DNA of 16,680 nt from Caldifarciminota bacterium (GTDB lineage: Bacteria > Hydrothermota > UBA3072 > WFRC01). Where the stretch lies: assembly GCA_015486685.1 (NCBI GenBank), contig WFRC01000266.1, positions 1-16,680 on the forward strand, read 5' to 3'. The notes below the pieces were generated by a model, which ran no database searches, was not told where the DNA came from, and saw only the letters and a program-made list of their open reading frames with translations. Made by a program: the position numbers and the translations under genes. Below, in pieces: positions 1 through 8,714 of this stretch (the first letter of the stretch is position 1; every line of letters starts with the position of its first letter).

Positions 1-19
1 CCAGCTGAGCTACGCCGCC
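1..19 (-). tRNA. tRNA gene, 5' end only (cut by window edge)
   Basis: Read on the minus strand, the first 19 bases give a 7-nt acceptor strand GGCGGCG, then T8 A9, then GCTC and the start of a D-loop (AGCTGG). This is the canonical beginning of a bacterial tRNA. The rest, including the anticodon, lies outside the window, so the amino acid cannot be read. From memory, GGCGGCG acceptors occur in elongator tRNA-Met of some bacteria, but this is only a guess. A matching sigma-70 promoter lies immediately upstream. Confidence 0.88.
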
Positions 20-25
20 TATGCT

Positions 26-55
26 TTTATATAACAAAAACAATGCATTTGTCAA
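26..55 (-). promoter_or_regulatory. Sigma-70-type promoter of the left-edge tRNA
   Basis: On the minus strand a perfect -35 TTGACA (55-50) is followed after 18 bases by TATAAA (31-26). A TATATA at 33-28 would give 16-base spacing. The -10 ends seven bases before the mature tRNA 5' end at position 19, so transcription should start at or next to the tRNA itself with almost no leader. The surrounding 20-155 interval holds nothing else clear apart from three tandem ATTGA units near 62-76. Confidence 0.75.
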
Positions 56-155
56 GACAAAATTGAATTGAATTGACTACCTCCCTACATAAGTTTGACC
101 GGAATTAGTCGTAAAAATTAAAAAACTCGGCAAAGACATTTGAGATTTTTAACTC

Positions 156-1151
156 TCATTTATCTAACATTTTTCCCTTTTGTTTTCCCTTTATCTCCTT
201 TTTTAAATATTTTTTGTAAATTTGTATAATCTCCTTGAATACCTCTTTTTCCTTTTTTGATAATTTTTTCTCTCTCTTAATTGTAAACGCCTTACTTAGA
301 TATTTTTCTCCCCTTTTATACTCTTTTTTATGATAATATATGGCGCCAAGATAATCTATTGCTTGAAGTCTAACATAATTCGATGTGGGTTGCCTTTCGC
401 TCAATTTCAAAAGGTCCAAAGCCTGATTTTCTGCTTTATCCCATTTTCCTAATGCAATATATGTCTCTATTAAAGGATGTTTTAGTGTTCTTGATGAGGG
501 ATATAATGCTACTATTTGTTCAAGAACTCTTTCCGCCTCTTTATATCTTTTTTCTCTCATCAAAAGTTGTCCTAATCCATCGGCAGCAGCGATTTTACTA
601 TACCTCCCTTTTTCTATTGCAGTTTCTATCTTTTTTATACCTTTTTCTTTTTCAGACCTCCAGAATGGGAACTGTCCCTTAAAATAGTCATATCCTCCAA
701 GCCCAAGATATGCATCATAGATTGTAGAATCTATCTTTGCAGCCTTTTGCACCCATTTTAAGGCTTTAACACCATACACCAGAGCGCTCCAATATTTTCC
801 TTTAAGCCCATAATAGAATGTCATATATGTTAATGCACCTCCCACGAAAAAATATCCCCATCCGTCATCAGGATGTAATTGTATATAGATATTGCCATAT
901 TTGACTGCCTTATCTATAACATTCTTGAATGCCTCAAAATTTTTATCTGTACCCATATCTACAGAATACAGGTTATACAAACCGGAAAGGAAAAAATAGC
1001 CTGCGGGATTTAATGTATCCATCTTTACAACAAGGTTAAATAAACTCTCAGCCTCCGGGTAATTTTCAACATATGCATACCCAAGCCCTTGCTGTATTAA
1101 AGAATCCATCTTCGGGCTGACTATTAGAAATACTTCAAGGATTATAACCAC
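156..1151 (-). CDS. TPR-repeat protein, probably exported
   Basis: A 331-residue tetratricopeptide-repeat protein of unknown specific role. TPR-like helix pairs are visible near residues 16-48, 120-156, 189-222 (RYKEAERVLEQIVALYPSS) and 264-297. The conserved stretch YDAYLGLGGYDYFKG at 145-159 recurs, as I remember it, in a family of bacterial TPR proteins. The tail is very lysine-rich. The chosen start is GTG at 1151, with GGGGGTG four bases upstream; it overlaps the end of the UbiA gene by 17 bases. An ATG at residue 15 is the alternative. Residues 1-13 (MVIILEVFLIVSP) form a short hydrophobic stretch that could be a minimal signal peptide, but it lacks basic residues. It is the last gene of the minus-strand operon and is followed by no convincing terminator. 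TPRs normally hold protein partners, and no partner can be named from sequence alone. Confidence 0.82.
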   Translation of the reverse strand: MVIILEVFLIVSPKMDSLIQQGLGYAYVENYPEAESLFNLVVKMDTLNPAGYFFLSGLYNLYSVDMGTDKNFEAFKNVIDKAVKYGNIYIQLHPDDGWGYFFVGGALTYMTFYYGLKGKYWSALVYGVKALKWVQKAAKIDSTIYDAYLGLGGYDYFKGQFPFWRSEKEKGIKKIETAIEKGRYSKIAAADGLGQLLMREKRYKEAERVLEQIVALYPSSRTLKHPLIETYIALGKWDKAENQALDLLKLSERQPTSNYVRLQAIDYLGAIYYHKKEYKRGEKYLSKAFTIKREKKLSKKEKEVFKEIIQIYKKYLKKEIKGKQKGKMLDK

Positions 1152-2091
1152 TTAACACCCCCGGGTAGTTAAAATTAAATCTCTTTTTATAATAGACCTT
1201 TAAGCCTAAAAATATACAGAGAAGGAACAGAAGAAATAACGGATATATAATAGAAATAATAAGCACAAGCATAGGAGCAGGAATCCTGATAGAATAAAGC
1301 ACAGATTTCATTGATGAATGCAAATAGGCATTTAGAAAGAACGGAAAGGAAAGCAAGGATGCCGAAAGACAAATCCAATCCCTGACTAAATAGGATGATA
1401 CGATACTCCCAATAATAAATATTACAGATAATAGTAATGCCCCTTTTTCTCCGAGAAAGACACCTGTTGTGATTTCACCGGAGGCTTTATCCCCTGGTAT
1501 ATCAGGAATAGTTGTATTTATAAAAACAGCACCCACTGCAAGAAAATACGGTATGGTGTGATACCAGAGTCCAGGTGATGCAGTCTTTTGAGTAAGCCAC
1601 CCAATTGAAAAGTTTAAAATCCCATACCCACCGGCATTTGCAATTAAATCAAGGAATGGTTTAGCCTTCAACTGCACAGGTGGTAAAGAATAAAAAATAC
1701 CCATTAGGAATGAAATGAAAAATAATATCTTATATAGTGGAGAAAATGGGATAATCAGCAACATAGAAATAAGCCACAAAATCCCCATTTCAATATATGC
1801 ACTTTTCAACCCTATGTAGTTTTCGGAAATAAGGAATAATTTTTTATTTTTCTTATCAGAAGCCCTGTCAATAATTTGATTTAATATATATACACCACCC
1901 ATCATCAAAGAAAATGCAAGTATGGATAGGATAAATTGGAAGGAAAATTTGACATTAAATATCTTCCCTGCTGCAAATCCCCCCTGAGCCCAAAAATTTC
2001 CCAGGAGAAAAAATGTCCAGACAGGTATAAGCAAAGTAGGCCTTAAAAGAACTACAAAATCCCAGAATATCGCATTTTTTTTATCATTCAT
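1135..2091 (-). CDS. UbiA-family prenyltransferase (membrane)
   Basis: A 318-residue integral membrane protein of the UbiA superfamily, which transfers a polyprenyl chain from its diphosphate to an aromatic ring or to a glycerol-phosphate lipid acceptor. The first Mg-diphosphate motif is N71-x3-D75-x3-D79. The loop YSLPP (134-138) followed by LKAKPFLDL matches the family's YSxPP..LK..P..D signature. The second acidic motif is D197-x3-D201, followed by the usual G-x2-T..V.LG pattern. About eight or nine hydrophobic helices are visible. The Arg-Pro segment usual after motif one in UbiA, MenA and DGGGP synthases is replaced by KKNKKLFLIS. The acceptor cannot be decided: quinone precursor, chlorin-like ring or archaeal-type glycerolipid are all possible. 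Its ATG shares four bases (ATGA) with the RNase G stop, with only a weak upstream GAAGAG. The GGR-like gene of the same operon would be a natural partner. Confidence 0.9.
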   Translation of the reverse strand: MNDKKNAIFWDFVVLLRPTLLIPVWTFFLLGNFWAQGGFAAGKIFNVKFSFQFILSILAFSLMMGGVYILNQIIDRASDKKNKKLFLISENYIGLKSAYIEMGILWLISMLLIIPFSPLYKILFFISFLMGIFYSLPPVQLKAKPFLDLIANAGGYGILNFSIGWLTQKTASPGLWYHTIPYFLAVGAVFINTTIPDIPGDKASGEITTGVFLGEKGALLLSVIFIIGSIVSSYLVRDWICLSASLLSFPFFLNAYLHSSMKSVLYSIRIPAPMLVLIISIIYPLFLLFLLCIFLGLKVYYKKRFNFNYPGVLSGYNP

Positions 2092-3563
2092 AACTCTTCT
2101 ATAATCTCCCTGTTCTTTTCAATCCTGTAAATATTTATATCTTCAAGATGTAGATGTGTATCAGGTATAAGATGAATATTCATCTTGTAATGGGAGGCGT
2201 AAAATTCAAGCAGTTCTTTACCCTCTTTCTCAACATAATTTATGATATCCGGATGTCCATATAATGTAATTTCACTACCTTTTAGATATTTTGCCCGTCT
2301 CTTAAACCACGATTCAACACGAGAGAGCAGATAAGGTTTAGAGAGAATAAATCCCTTTCCATTACAATAAGGGCAATTTTCAATAAAAATACTTGAAACA
2401 TTGCTCCTCACACGTGTCCTTGTAAGTTCTACAAGTCCCAACTTTGTAATATCTTCAATTGAAACTTTTGCCCTATCCTTTTTAAGAATACTTCTAAAGT
2501 TATTCAATAAGGCATCTTTATGTGCTTCTTTTTTCATATCTATAAAATCTATCACAACAATCCCACCTATATCCCTTAATCTCAGTTGTCTTGCTATTTC
2601 CTTTGATGCCTCAAGATTTAACTCATATATCATATCTTCCTGTTCTTTTATTTTGTTAAATTTTCCGCTATTCACATCTATTACCCAGAAAGCCTCTGTT
2701 CTATCAATTACAATATATCCACCATTTTTCAACCAGACATTCCTTCTATAAATTTTAGATATCTCTTTTTCAATCCCCATTTTCTCAAAAATAGGAACAT
2801 CTGACGAATAAAGTTTTACCCGTCTAACATCTTCAGACAAAACGCCCCGAAGATACTTTATAATCTTGTCATAACCTTCTTTACTGTCTACATAAAGCAC
2901 TGAATCTTTACCTGTAAAATGGTCCCTTGTGACCTTTAATATCAAGTCATACTCTTTATGTATTAATGCAGGAGGTGTAATATCCTTTAATTTTTTTGTT
3001 ACACCTCTCCACACAGATGAAAGGTCTTTTATATCTTCACTTATTGCATCGGCATCCTTTCCTTCTGCCTCAGTTCTCAAAATTATCCCCATTTTTTTAG
3101 GTTTGTATGCCTTCCCAATCTTCAATAATCTTCTTCTTTCCTTTCTATCGGCAATCTTTCTTGATACACCAAGGTGGTTAGTGGTAGGCATCAGGACTAC
3201 ATATCTTCCGGGTATAGTGATAAATGTTGTTATTCTTGCACCCTTTGTGCCATAAGATTCTTTTACTACCTGCACTATTACATTATCATGAGGATTAATT
3301 TTCCTTCTATGTAATCTTTTACTCTCCCCTTCAAATATTTCGTAAGAAGCATCTGCAAGAGGTAAAAATGCAGCCTTCCCTACGCCTATGTCAACAAATG
3401 CCGCCCTGAGATTCTGTCTGATAGATTCAACCTTACCAAAATAAATATCTCCTATGTTGCTCTGTATATCCTCTCTCTCTATGTAAAATTCAACGAGCAT
3501 CCCATCCTCAATCACCGCAACCTTAACTTCCCTTTTGGTTGCAGATAAAATAATTTCTTTCAT
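2088..3563 (-). CDS. rng: Ribonuclease E/G family endoribonuclease
   Basis: A 491-residue RNase of the Rne/Rng family, which cleaves single-stranded AU-rich RNA from the 5' monophosphate end in rRNA maturation and mRNA decay. Length equals that of RNase G, without the long C-terminal degradosome scaffold of RNase E. An S1-like domain covers roughly residues 35-125 (IGDIYFGKVESI, AAFVDIGVGKAAFLPL). The DNase I-like catalytic domain carries metal ligands in FWVIDVNSGKF (D296) and GGIVVIDFIDM (D339), corresponding to E. coli RNase E D303 and D346. A CPYC zinc-link pair (C397, C400) is present, so the zinc-bridged dimer should form. The start is well supported: GGAGG at 3575-3571 lies seven bases from the ATG, which shares one base with the stop of the radical SAM gene. 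This radical SAM-RNase G pairing recurs in many anaerobes, from general knowledge. Confidence 0.96.
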   Translation of the reverse strand: MKEIILSATKREVKVAVIEDGMLVEFYIEREDIQSNIGDIYFGKVESIRQNLRAAFVDIGVGKAAFLPLADASYEIFEGESKRLHRRKINPHDNVIVQVVKESYGTKGARITTFITIPGRYVVLMPTTNHLGVSRKIADRKERRRLLKIGKAYKPKKMGIILRTEAEGKDADAISEDIKDLSSVWRGVTKKLKDITPPALIHKEYDLILKVTRDHFTGKDSVLYVDSKEGYDKIIKYLRGVLSEDVRRVKLYSSDVPIFEKMGIEKEISKIYRRNVWLKNGGYIVIDRTEAFWVIDVNSGKFNKIKEQEDMIYELNLEASKEIARQLRLRDIGGIVVIDFIDMKKEAHKDALLNNFRSILKKDRAKVSIEDITKLGLVELTRTRVRSNVSSIFIENCPYCNGKGFILSKPYLLSRVESWFKRRAKYLKGSEITLYGHPDIINYVEKEGKELLEFYASHYKMNIHLIPDTHLHLEDINIYRIEKNREIIEEL

Positions 3564-5917
3564 TATATTTCCTCCATACTGCCGTTTCGCATTTTATATA
3601 TACCTTTTCTCTTATAATCTTTGATATTTAACTCATCAGATATTTTATGTATAAGAGAAACCCTTTTTCCTAAGATTCCAACTTCAATTATTTTTTTTTC
3701 TCTTTTAATATACAAAACGCTTTTCCCTATATCAAGTAATTTCTTTTCATCAAAAGAATTTTTTTCTCTCTTCTTTCCAAAATTAGATGCTGTCAAAAAT
3801 TCATACACAAGAACAATATCGCCTCTGGTGATATTCGGGTAATTCAAGGGAATTTCTTTCGTTTTTTTGATAAAAATACCGTCTGGCAGTGCATCATTCC
3901 ACACCTCCTTCGCAACCATTTTATATGTATATACATCAAAAATTTCATTTTCTCCCTCTATACCTACGGAAAGTGCAGGACCAAAAGATATTTTAGGCCT
4001 TCGCCTGTATTTTCCCTTATATGCAAATTTAATCCCTGCGATTCTACCCGATGTCAAAAACAGCCTCATTATATCCAGATGAGATAAAAACTTCATTTCC
4101 CCCATCTTTGAAAAGTATATTCTAAACCTTTTTATCCCCTGTTCCTTTTTCTCAATAGATATCGGGGTAAAAGAAATTTGCTTTCTTTTTTTTAGTTCTC
4201 CCGCAATATTACCGGGACACATTCCACAAAAGGTGCAGGATGTAAGTCTGCAATCCTTCAGTATCTCACCTTTCTTTGCCCTTTTCCTTTCTTTTGCAAG
4301 AAAACCCCTTTCTATGCCAATATCAACAATATCCCAGGGCAATTTTTCATCTGCATCTCTTTCACCGAGAAATTCCTCCCAATTATATCCCATCTTATTT
4401 AGTGCAGATTGATATCTCTTAAAATTAAAAAACTCCTGCCATCCTTCAAGTTTTGCACCATTTTTAAATACATATTGAATAATATCACCGACACGTTCAT
4501 CTCCTCGTGCAATAAGCCCTTCCACCATTGATATATAAGGAGACCTCACCTTGAATTTTATTTTCTTAATACCTTTCAGTTCACGGGATAGAAAATCTTC
4601 TTTCTCCCTGATTTCCTCAAGTAAATACTGCCTCTCCCACTGAAATGGCGTATGAGGTCTCGGGACAAATGGTGAGATTTTGATTGTTACATTATCTTTT
4701 ATTATGCCTGTAAGTTTCTTTGAAATCTCTACAATACCCTGAATATCATCTTCATTCTCACCCGGTAATCCTATCATAAAATATACCTTTATATGCCTCC
4801 ATCCATATTTTCTCGCCACCTCTGCTGTGCGGAAGATATCATCCTCCTTTATATCCTTATTTATAATCCTCCTAAGTCTGTCTGTCCCTGCCTCTGCGGC
4901 AATAGTAACTCCTGATGACCCAGAAGATAGAAATTTTGCCACATCCTCCGTAAAGACATCCGCCCTTAATGATGGCAATGAGATACCTACATCGGGCAGC
5001 ATTTTTCTTAATGCGTAAACCATTTCGTGAAATTCCGAGTGGTCTCCTGCTGAAAATGAAAGGAGACTGACTTCCTCCCATCCTGTATTCTTTATTCCTT
5101 TATTGACAATATAAAGAATATCTTCCAGGCTTCTCTGCCTTGTAGGCCTATATATATATCCTGATTGGCAAAATCTACATCCTCGTGTGCAGCCTCTTGA
5201 AACTTCAATTACATATCGGTTATGAATAATTTCTGTGTAAGGAACTATCTGATTTATAGGAAAATCATCTCTCGTAAGTTTATCTGTTATCTGCCGATTT
5301 ACAATCTTTCCTTCGGATACGGCAGGCACATAAAATCCCTCTCTTTCGTTAAACGCTTCCAATACCTCTTTTTTATTGAGTTTTTTCTTCTTCTTTTCTC
5401 TCATTATATCAACTATGTCCTTCACAAGACATTCACCATCCCCTATTGCAAAAATATCCACAAATCTCTGTATTGGCAAAGGATTATAGGCGATTGTCCC
5501 CCCAACTATTACAATAGGGTCATCCTCTGTCCTTTGGGACGACAAAATGGGAATATGCGAAATAGAAAGGGCATTTAACATATTTGTGATATTAAGTTCA
5601 TAATCAAGGGAGACGGCAAATATGTCAAATTTTCTCAATGGTGTTCTGGTTTCCAGCGTAAATAAAGGTTGTTGTGTCTCAACCAAAATCCTTTCCATAT
5701 CCGACTGCGGGGAAAAACACCTTTCTGCATATACATCCTGTTCTCTGTTAAATAGATGGTAGAGTATCTTATATCCCAGGTTTGACATCCCTAATGTATA
5801 AACTTCCGGAAAACAGAGTGCTATCCGCATCTTTTCAGAAGTGTCCTTTTTTGCTATGTTCCTTTCTTTACCTATATAGGTAATAGGTTTTTGAACATAC
5901 TTAAAATTTTGATTCAA
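3563..5917 (-). CDS. Fused TIGR03960-type radical SAM / DUF2344 protein
   Basis: A 784-residue radical SAM protein of unknown substrate. Residues about 30-230 form a B12-binding-like Rossmann region (RIALCFPEVYTLGMSNLG). The SAM/4Fe-4S motif is C243-x3-C247-x2-C250 within SRGCTRGCRFCQSGYIYRP. A second cluster, C556-x4-C561-x2-C564-x2-C567, may bind another iron-sulfur centre. From about 595 to the end is a DUF2344/TIGR03936 domain (FLSHLDIMRLF, RRPKISFGPAL), often a separate gene elsewhere. An ATG-initiated reading could begin at 6007, but that would place about 100 bases inside the preceding gene and add about 30 residues with no counterpart in the family as I know it. TTG at 5917 starts LNQNFKYVQKPITYIG, matching the usual N-terminus, with AGGA six bases upstream. 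It overlaps the outer-membrane gene by 17 bases and RNase G by one. GTG at 5932 is a weaker alternative. Confidence 0.92.
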   Translation of the reverse strand: MNQNFKYVQKPITYIGKERNIAKKDTSEKMRIALCFPEVYTLGMSNLGYKILYHLFNREQDVYAERCFSPQSDMERILVETQQPLFTLETRTPLRKFDIFAVSLDYELNITNMLNALSISHIPILSSQRTEDDPIVIVGGTIAYNPLPIQRFVDIFAIGDGECLVKDIVDIMREKKKKKLNKKEVLEAFNEREGFYVPAVSEGKIVNRQITDKLTRDDFPINQIVPYTEIIHNRYVIEVSRGCTRGCRFCQSGYIYRPTRQRSLEDILYIVNKGIKNTGWEEVSLLSFSAGDHSEFHEMVYALRKMLPDVGISLPSLRADVFTEDVAKFLSSGSSGVTIAAEAGTDRLRRIINKDIKEDDIFRTAEVARKYGWRHIKVYFMIGLPGENEDDIQGIVEISKKLTGIIKDNVTIKISPFVPRPHTPFQWERQYLLEEIREKEDFLSRELKGIKKIKFKVRSPYISMVEGLIARGDERVGDIIQYVFKNGAKLEGWQEFFNFKRYQSALNKMGYNWEEFLGERDADEKLPWDIVDIGIERGFLAKERKRAKKGEILKDCRLTSCTFCGMCPGNIAGELKKRKQISFTPISIEKKEQGIKRFRIYFSKMGEMKFLSHLDIMRLFLTSGRIAGIKFAYKGKYRRRPKISFGPALSVGIEGENEIFDVYTYKMVAKEVWNDALPDGIFIKKTKEIPLNYPNITRGDIVLVYEFLTASNFGKKREKNSFDEKKLLDIGKSVLYIKREKKIIEVGILGKRVSLIHKISDELNIKDYKRKGIYKMRNGSMEEI

Positions 5918-8714
5918 TCTCCATCCTCGCACTATATTGGGACTCCCTCCGGGGAATAATCCTGTAATAACCTGTAATATGTAATGCCGCCTTATTATTG
6001 ATATCAAAATCCATTGAGGGATATGTTGTATATGTTATCCCCTCAGGATATAAATATCTTGTTTCTGTCTCAGGCGTTCCTGTACCATAGCGATTATATG
6101 TAATCTCAATATTGATATGTGAGATTAAATTTTGATTAAACATTAGCCTTATATAGGGCTTAATATGGAAATTGTATATAATGACTTTCTTAATATTCCT
6201 TAAAAATTCGCCATCCATCCCTCCATTTATCATCCCTGAATTCCTTAGCCCCCAGAATATCCCTTTCCATTCATAACTCCTCTGATTCTTTAATAATGCC
6301 CCAAAATCGCGGGCAGGATTTTTCTTCCATTTAACACCCAATCTTAGGTTTCTTTTATAATCACTATATCCCATTTTATCGTCAATCTTCCGTAAATTCA
6401 GGTCAAGAAATACAGATTTTGGCGTTCTTACAGGGTATTCCATCTTTCCATTCACCTCTTCTTTTGTGTAAAGACTGCCGCGTCTATTCAACATTCCATT
6501 TACCCCTAATATAAGAGGATATCCTCTGGTTTCTACGGATGCATAGGAATAAAGCCCATAAAAAGACGCCTTCTTATCTGTTTGATAAACCATCCTGATA
6601 TAATTACCATAAGGGTCGGGATAATAATTTTGGGTAAGGCTGTCATAAGAATAATCCCCTTCACCCGAAGAAACCTCCTGATATACCTCTTCCCAGAGGG
6701 CGGAAAATTTCCTTGACACATCTGTATTTATATGGAGAGAAAGGTGCTTTCCTGAAAAACTTATACCGTTGGAAAATGCCAAAACAGTCTCATTTTTGCC
6801 TGTCTTCAGAGGTTTTCTCCCCCTATATGTAAAATCAAGATATCCCGATTTCATCTTCCATCCTATATTCCCCCCTTGAATTGTCGCAGTATCCCTTCCA
6901 TTCCCAAACTCCCATCCTGAAAAAATATTTAAACTGCCAAATCTATTTCCGAGATGAATCCCCCCTTTTCTTTTCCCTATCTTGTTAAGGGCATAATATT
7001 CCCCATATATATTATTTTTATCGCTTCCCATTACAATATTCCCTGTCTCACGATTAAATGTCCCGTTTACCCATTGATATGAAACAGATAAGGGCAACAA
7101 TGTAATTTTTGAAGCGACCCTATCAAGTGCCGTATCTCCGGACCATAGATTACCCTTCTCAAAATTTACCTGAAGTATTTTATAATTCAATGTAGCCTTG
7201 CCTTCTAATACCTTATCGGGAACGCCAAAAAACTCATAATTCGACAGTAGTTCATTGCCGCATTCATCTCCAAATGGTTGATAATTATCATACTTAGAAT
7301 ATACATTTGTTGATAATGTAAAAATTCTCCCGAGCCTGAATTCCGGCAATATATGAAAAAAACCTCCATTCTGCCTCATCGGCACAATATACCTCTGCGT
7401 AGAATTTACCCTGCCCAATGCAATGATATGAAAAAAAGAATAGCCTTTATCTATCGTTAGTTGTACACCCCTTTTGCGTGAAGGTAGTATAAATTTTCTT
7501 CTCGCCGTATATGCCCCATTACCTATTCCAACATACCTGAATCCACCAAGGGAATAATCATAAATATAATCCCCCTTCCCTTCACCTTCATACCTGAAAT
7601 CCACATCATAATCTCCCCGATGATACCCTTTATAAATATAAATAGAATCAAATTTTACATAATACCCCTTGTTATATCCGACATATTTACCATTATCAAC
7701 CCATACATAGAGAGAATCTGTTGTTCGGACAATATTTTTAATAAGACTGTCATCATATACATCTTCTTCCTGTATCAAGGAAATACCATTGTTATTTTTC
7801 TTCACCCCACCAAAAAATGTATACCTCCTCCATTGTCCAATAAGATATTCAAATTCAACGGTTATTTTGTCACTATGGCTTATAGGGTGTTTTGGTGTAA
7901 AAGAAATCTCTCCATTGTCATAGTCTATAATATAATCTTCTTCCCGACCCTTTTTCATCAAATTTCCATTGAGATACACCTTCTCGGAACCTTCAATAAC
8001 ATTCACCCTCTCCCCATTCTTCCCATTTAAGATATAAGGGCCCTGGACATCTGACTGTCCATAAAATTCATTTCTAATAAATATCCCTTTATTTAAGCCA
8101 AAACCCGTTGTAAAATTATGTGCAGAAATATACCCTCCGATTACCTCTTTTTTCCTGTTAAGATAGGGAATATCAATATCACCCATTCTGATAGAGGTGT
8201 TTTTCCCCTCTGCATCTATATAAACCCTATTTATCTCCCTCAAGGATACCCCTGTTTCAGGCAAATTTTCGTCGGAAAGGACACCTGAAATGTTTAATCC
8301 CTGCACCTTCCCCGAAATCCTGATATTGGTCGCCTGGTCAAATGAGATCCCCCTTGTATCAGCATCAATAAAAAAACTCTTTGTTCCTGTTAAAGATAAA
8401 GGAGATTTTGATGGCTTTTTATCTTTTGTTATGTAAAAGACAGGTTTCTTTTTCTTTATTACCCAATCTTGATATGTAAGTGGAATATGAATAGGCAGAT
8501 ACTTATAATAGACAAAAACCAATTTATGGGGTTTACTAAATTTTATTATGCCTGTATCGTAACCTATTTGATAATCTTTGTTTCTGAATAATGTATCGTT
8601 ATAGGTATATATTAGTTCGCTCTCTACTATGATAGGAAAATGCCTCGTCTTAAATGTATTACTGTTATAAATAGTATCTACTTCAAAGGGAAACAGCAAA
8701 AGATAAAAAATCAT
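5901..8714 (-). CDS. Large predicted outer-membrane beta-barrel protein, SprA-like N-terminus
   Basis: A 937-residue protein I cannot assign to a named family. After a short hydrophobic start (MIFYLLLFPF) the protein is dominated by alternating polar/aromatic beta-strand patterns and ends in MEIESKF. A terminal Phe is typical of BAM-inserted outer-membrane proteins. Residues 110-182 (GTKSFFIDADTRG, VQGLNISGVLSDENLP, INRVYIDAEG, IRMGDID) resemble from memory a segment found in SprA-like and other large surface proteins of FCB bacteria. A strand motif occurs twice, about residues 29-72 and 239-290, both in the form SExxY...NDY-like..IDYxxGxIxF...FEY. Residues 370-405 show GEGKGDYIYDYSLGG and GIGNGAY, also a surface-protein pattern. 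The ATG shares four bases (ATGA) with the ybhN-like stop, its upstream frame is soon closed by TGA, and it has no strong ribosome site, so coupled translation is likely. An alternative is a periplasmic beta-rich scaffold. Confidence 0.8.
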   Translation of the reverse strand: MIFYLLLFPFEVDTIYNSNTFKTRHFPIIVESELIYTYNDTLFRNKDYQIGYDTGIIKFSKPHKLVFVYYKYLPIHIPLTYQDWVIKKKKPVFYITKDKKPSKSPLSLTGTKSFFIDADTRGISFDQATNIRISGKVQGLNISGVLSDENLPETGVSLREINRVYIDAEGKNTSIRMGDIDIPYLNRKKEVIGGYISAHNFTTGFGLNKGIFIRNEFYGQSDVQGPYILNGKNGERVNVIEGSEKVYLNGNLMKKGREEDYIIDYDNGEISFTPKHPISHSDKITVEFEYLIGQWRRYTFFGGVKKNNNGISLIQEEDVYDDSLIKNIVRTTDSLYVWVDNGKYVGYNKGYYVKFDSIYIYKGYHRGDYDVDFRYEGEGKGDYIYDYSLGGFRYVGIGNGAYTARRKFILPSRKRGVQLTIDKGYSFFHIIALGRVNSTQRYIVPMRQNGGFFHILPEFRLGRIFTLSTNVYSKYDNYQPFGDECGNELLSNYEFFGVPDKVLEGKATLNYKILQVNFEKGNLWSGDTALDRVASKITLLPLSVSYQWVNGTFNRETGNIVMGSDKNNIYGEYYALNKIGKRKGGIHLGNRFGSLNIFSGWEFGNGRDTATIQGGNIGWKMKSGYLDFTYRGRKPLKTGKNETVLAFSNGISFSGKHLSLHINTDVSRKFSALWEEVYQEVSSGEGDYSYDSLTQNYYPDPYGNYIRMVYQTDKKASFYGLYSYASVETRGYPLILGVNGMLNRRGSLYTKEEVNGKMEYPVRTPKSVFLDLNLRKIDDKMGYSDYKRNLRLGVKWKKNPARDFGALLKNQRSYEWKGIFWGLRNSGMINGGMDGEFLRNIKKVIIYNFHIKPYIRLMFNQNLISHINIEITYNRYGTGTPETETRYLYPEGITYTTYPSMDFDINNKAALHITGYYRIIPRRESQYSARMEIESKF
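5919..5927 (-). promoter_or_regulatory. Ribosome binding site deciding a TTG start
   Basis: On the minus strand AGGATGGAG lies just before TTG at 5917; its AGGA core is six bases from the TTG. It supports TTG rather than the upstream ATG as the start of the radical SAM gene. The site lies inside the last codons of the outer-membrane protein gene. Confidence 0.55.

Noticed and set aside
141..158. TGAGA/TCTCA hairpin over the TPR stop codon as a terminator
   Set aside because: The stem has only five AT-rich pairs, and no T-run follows directly.
5918..6007. N-terminal extension of the radical SAM protein from an upstream ATG
   Set aside because: The extra 30 residues lie inside the outer-membrane gene and do not fit the known N-terminus of the family.
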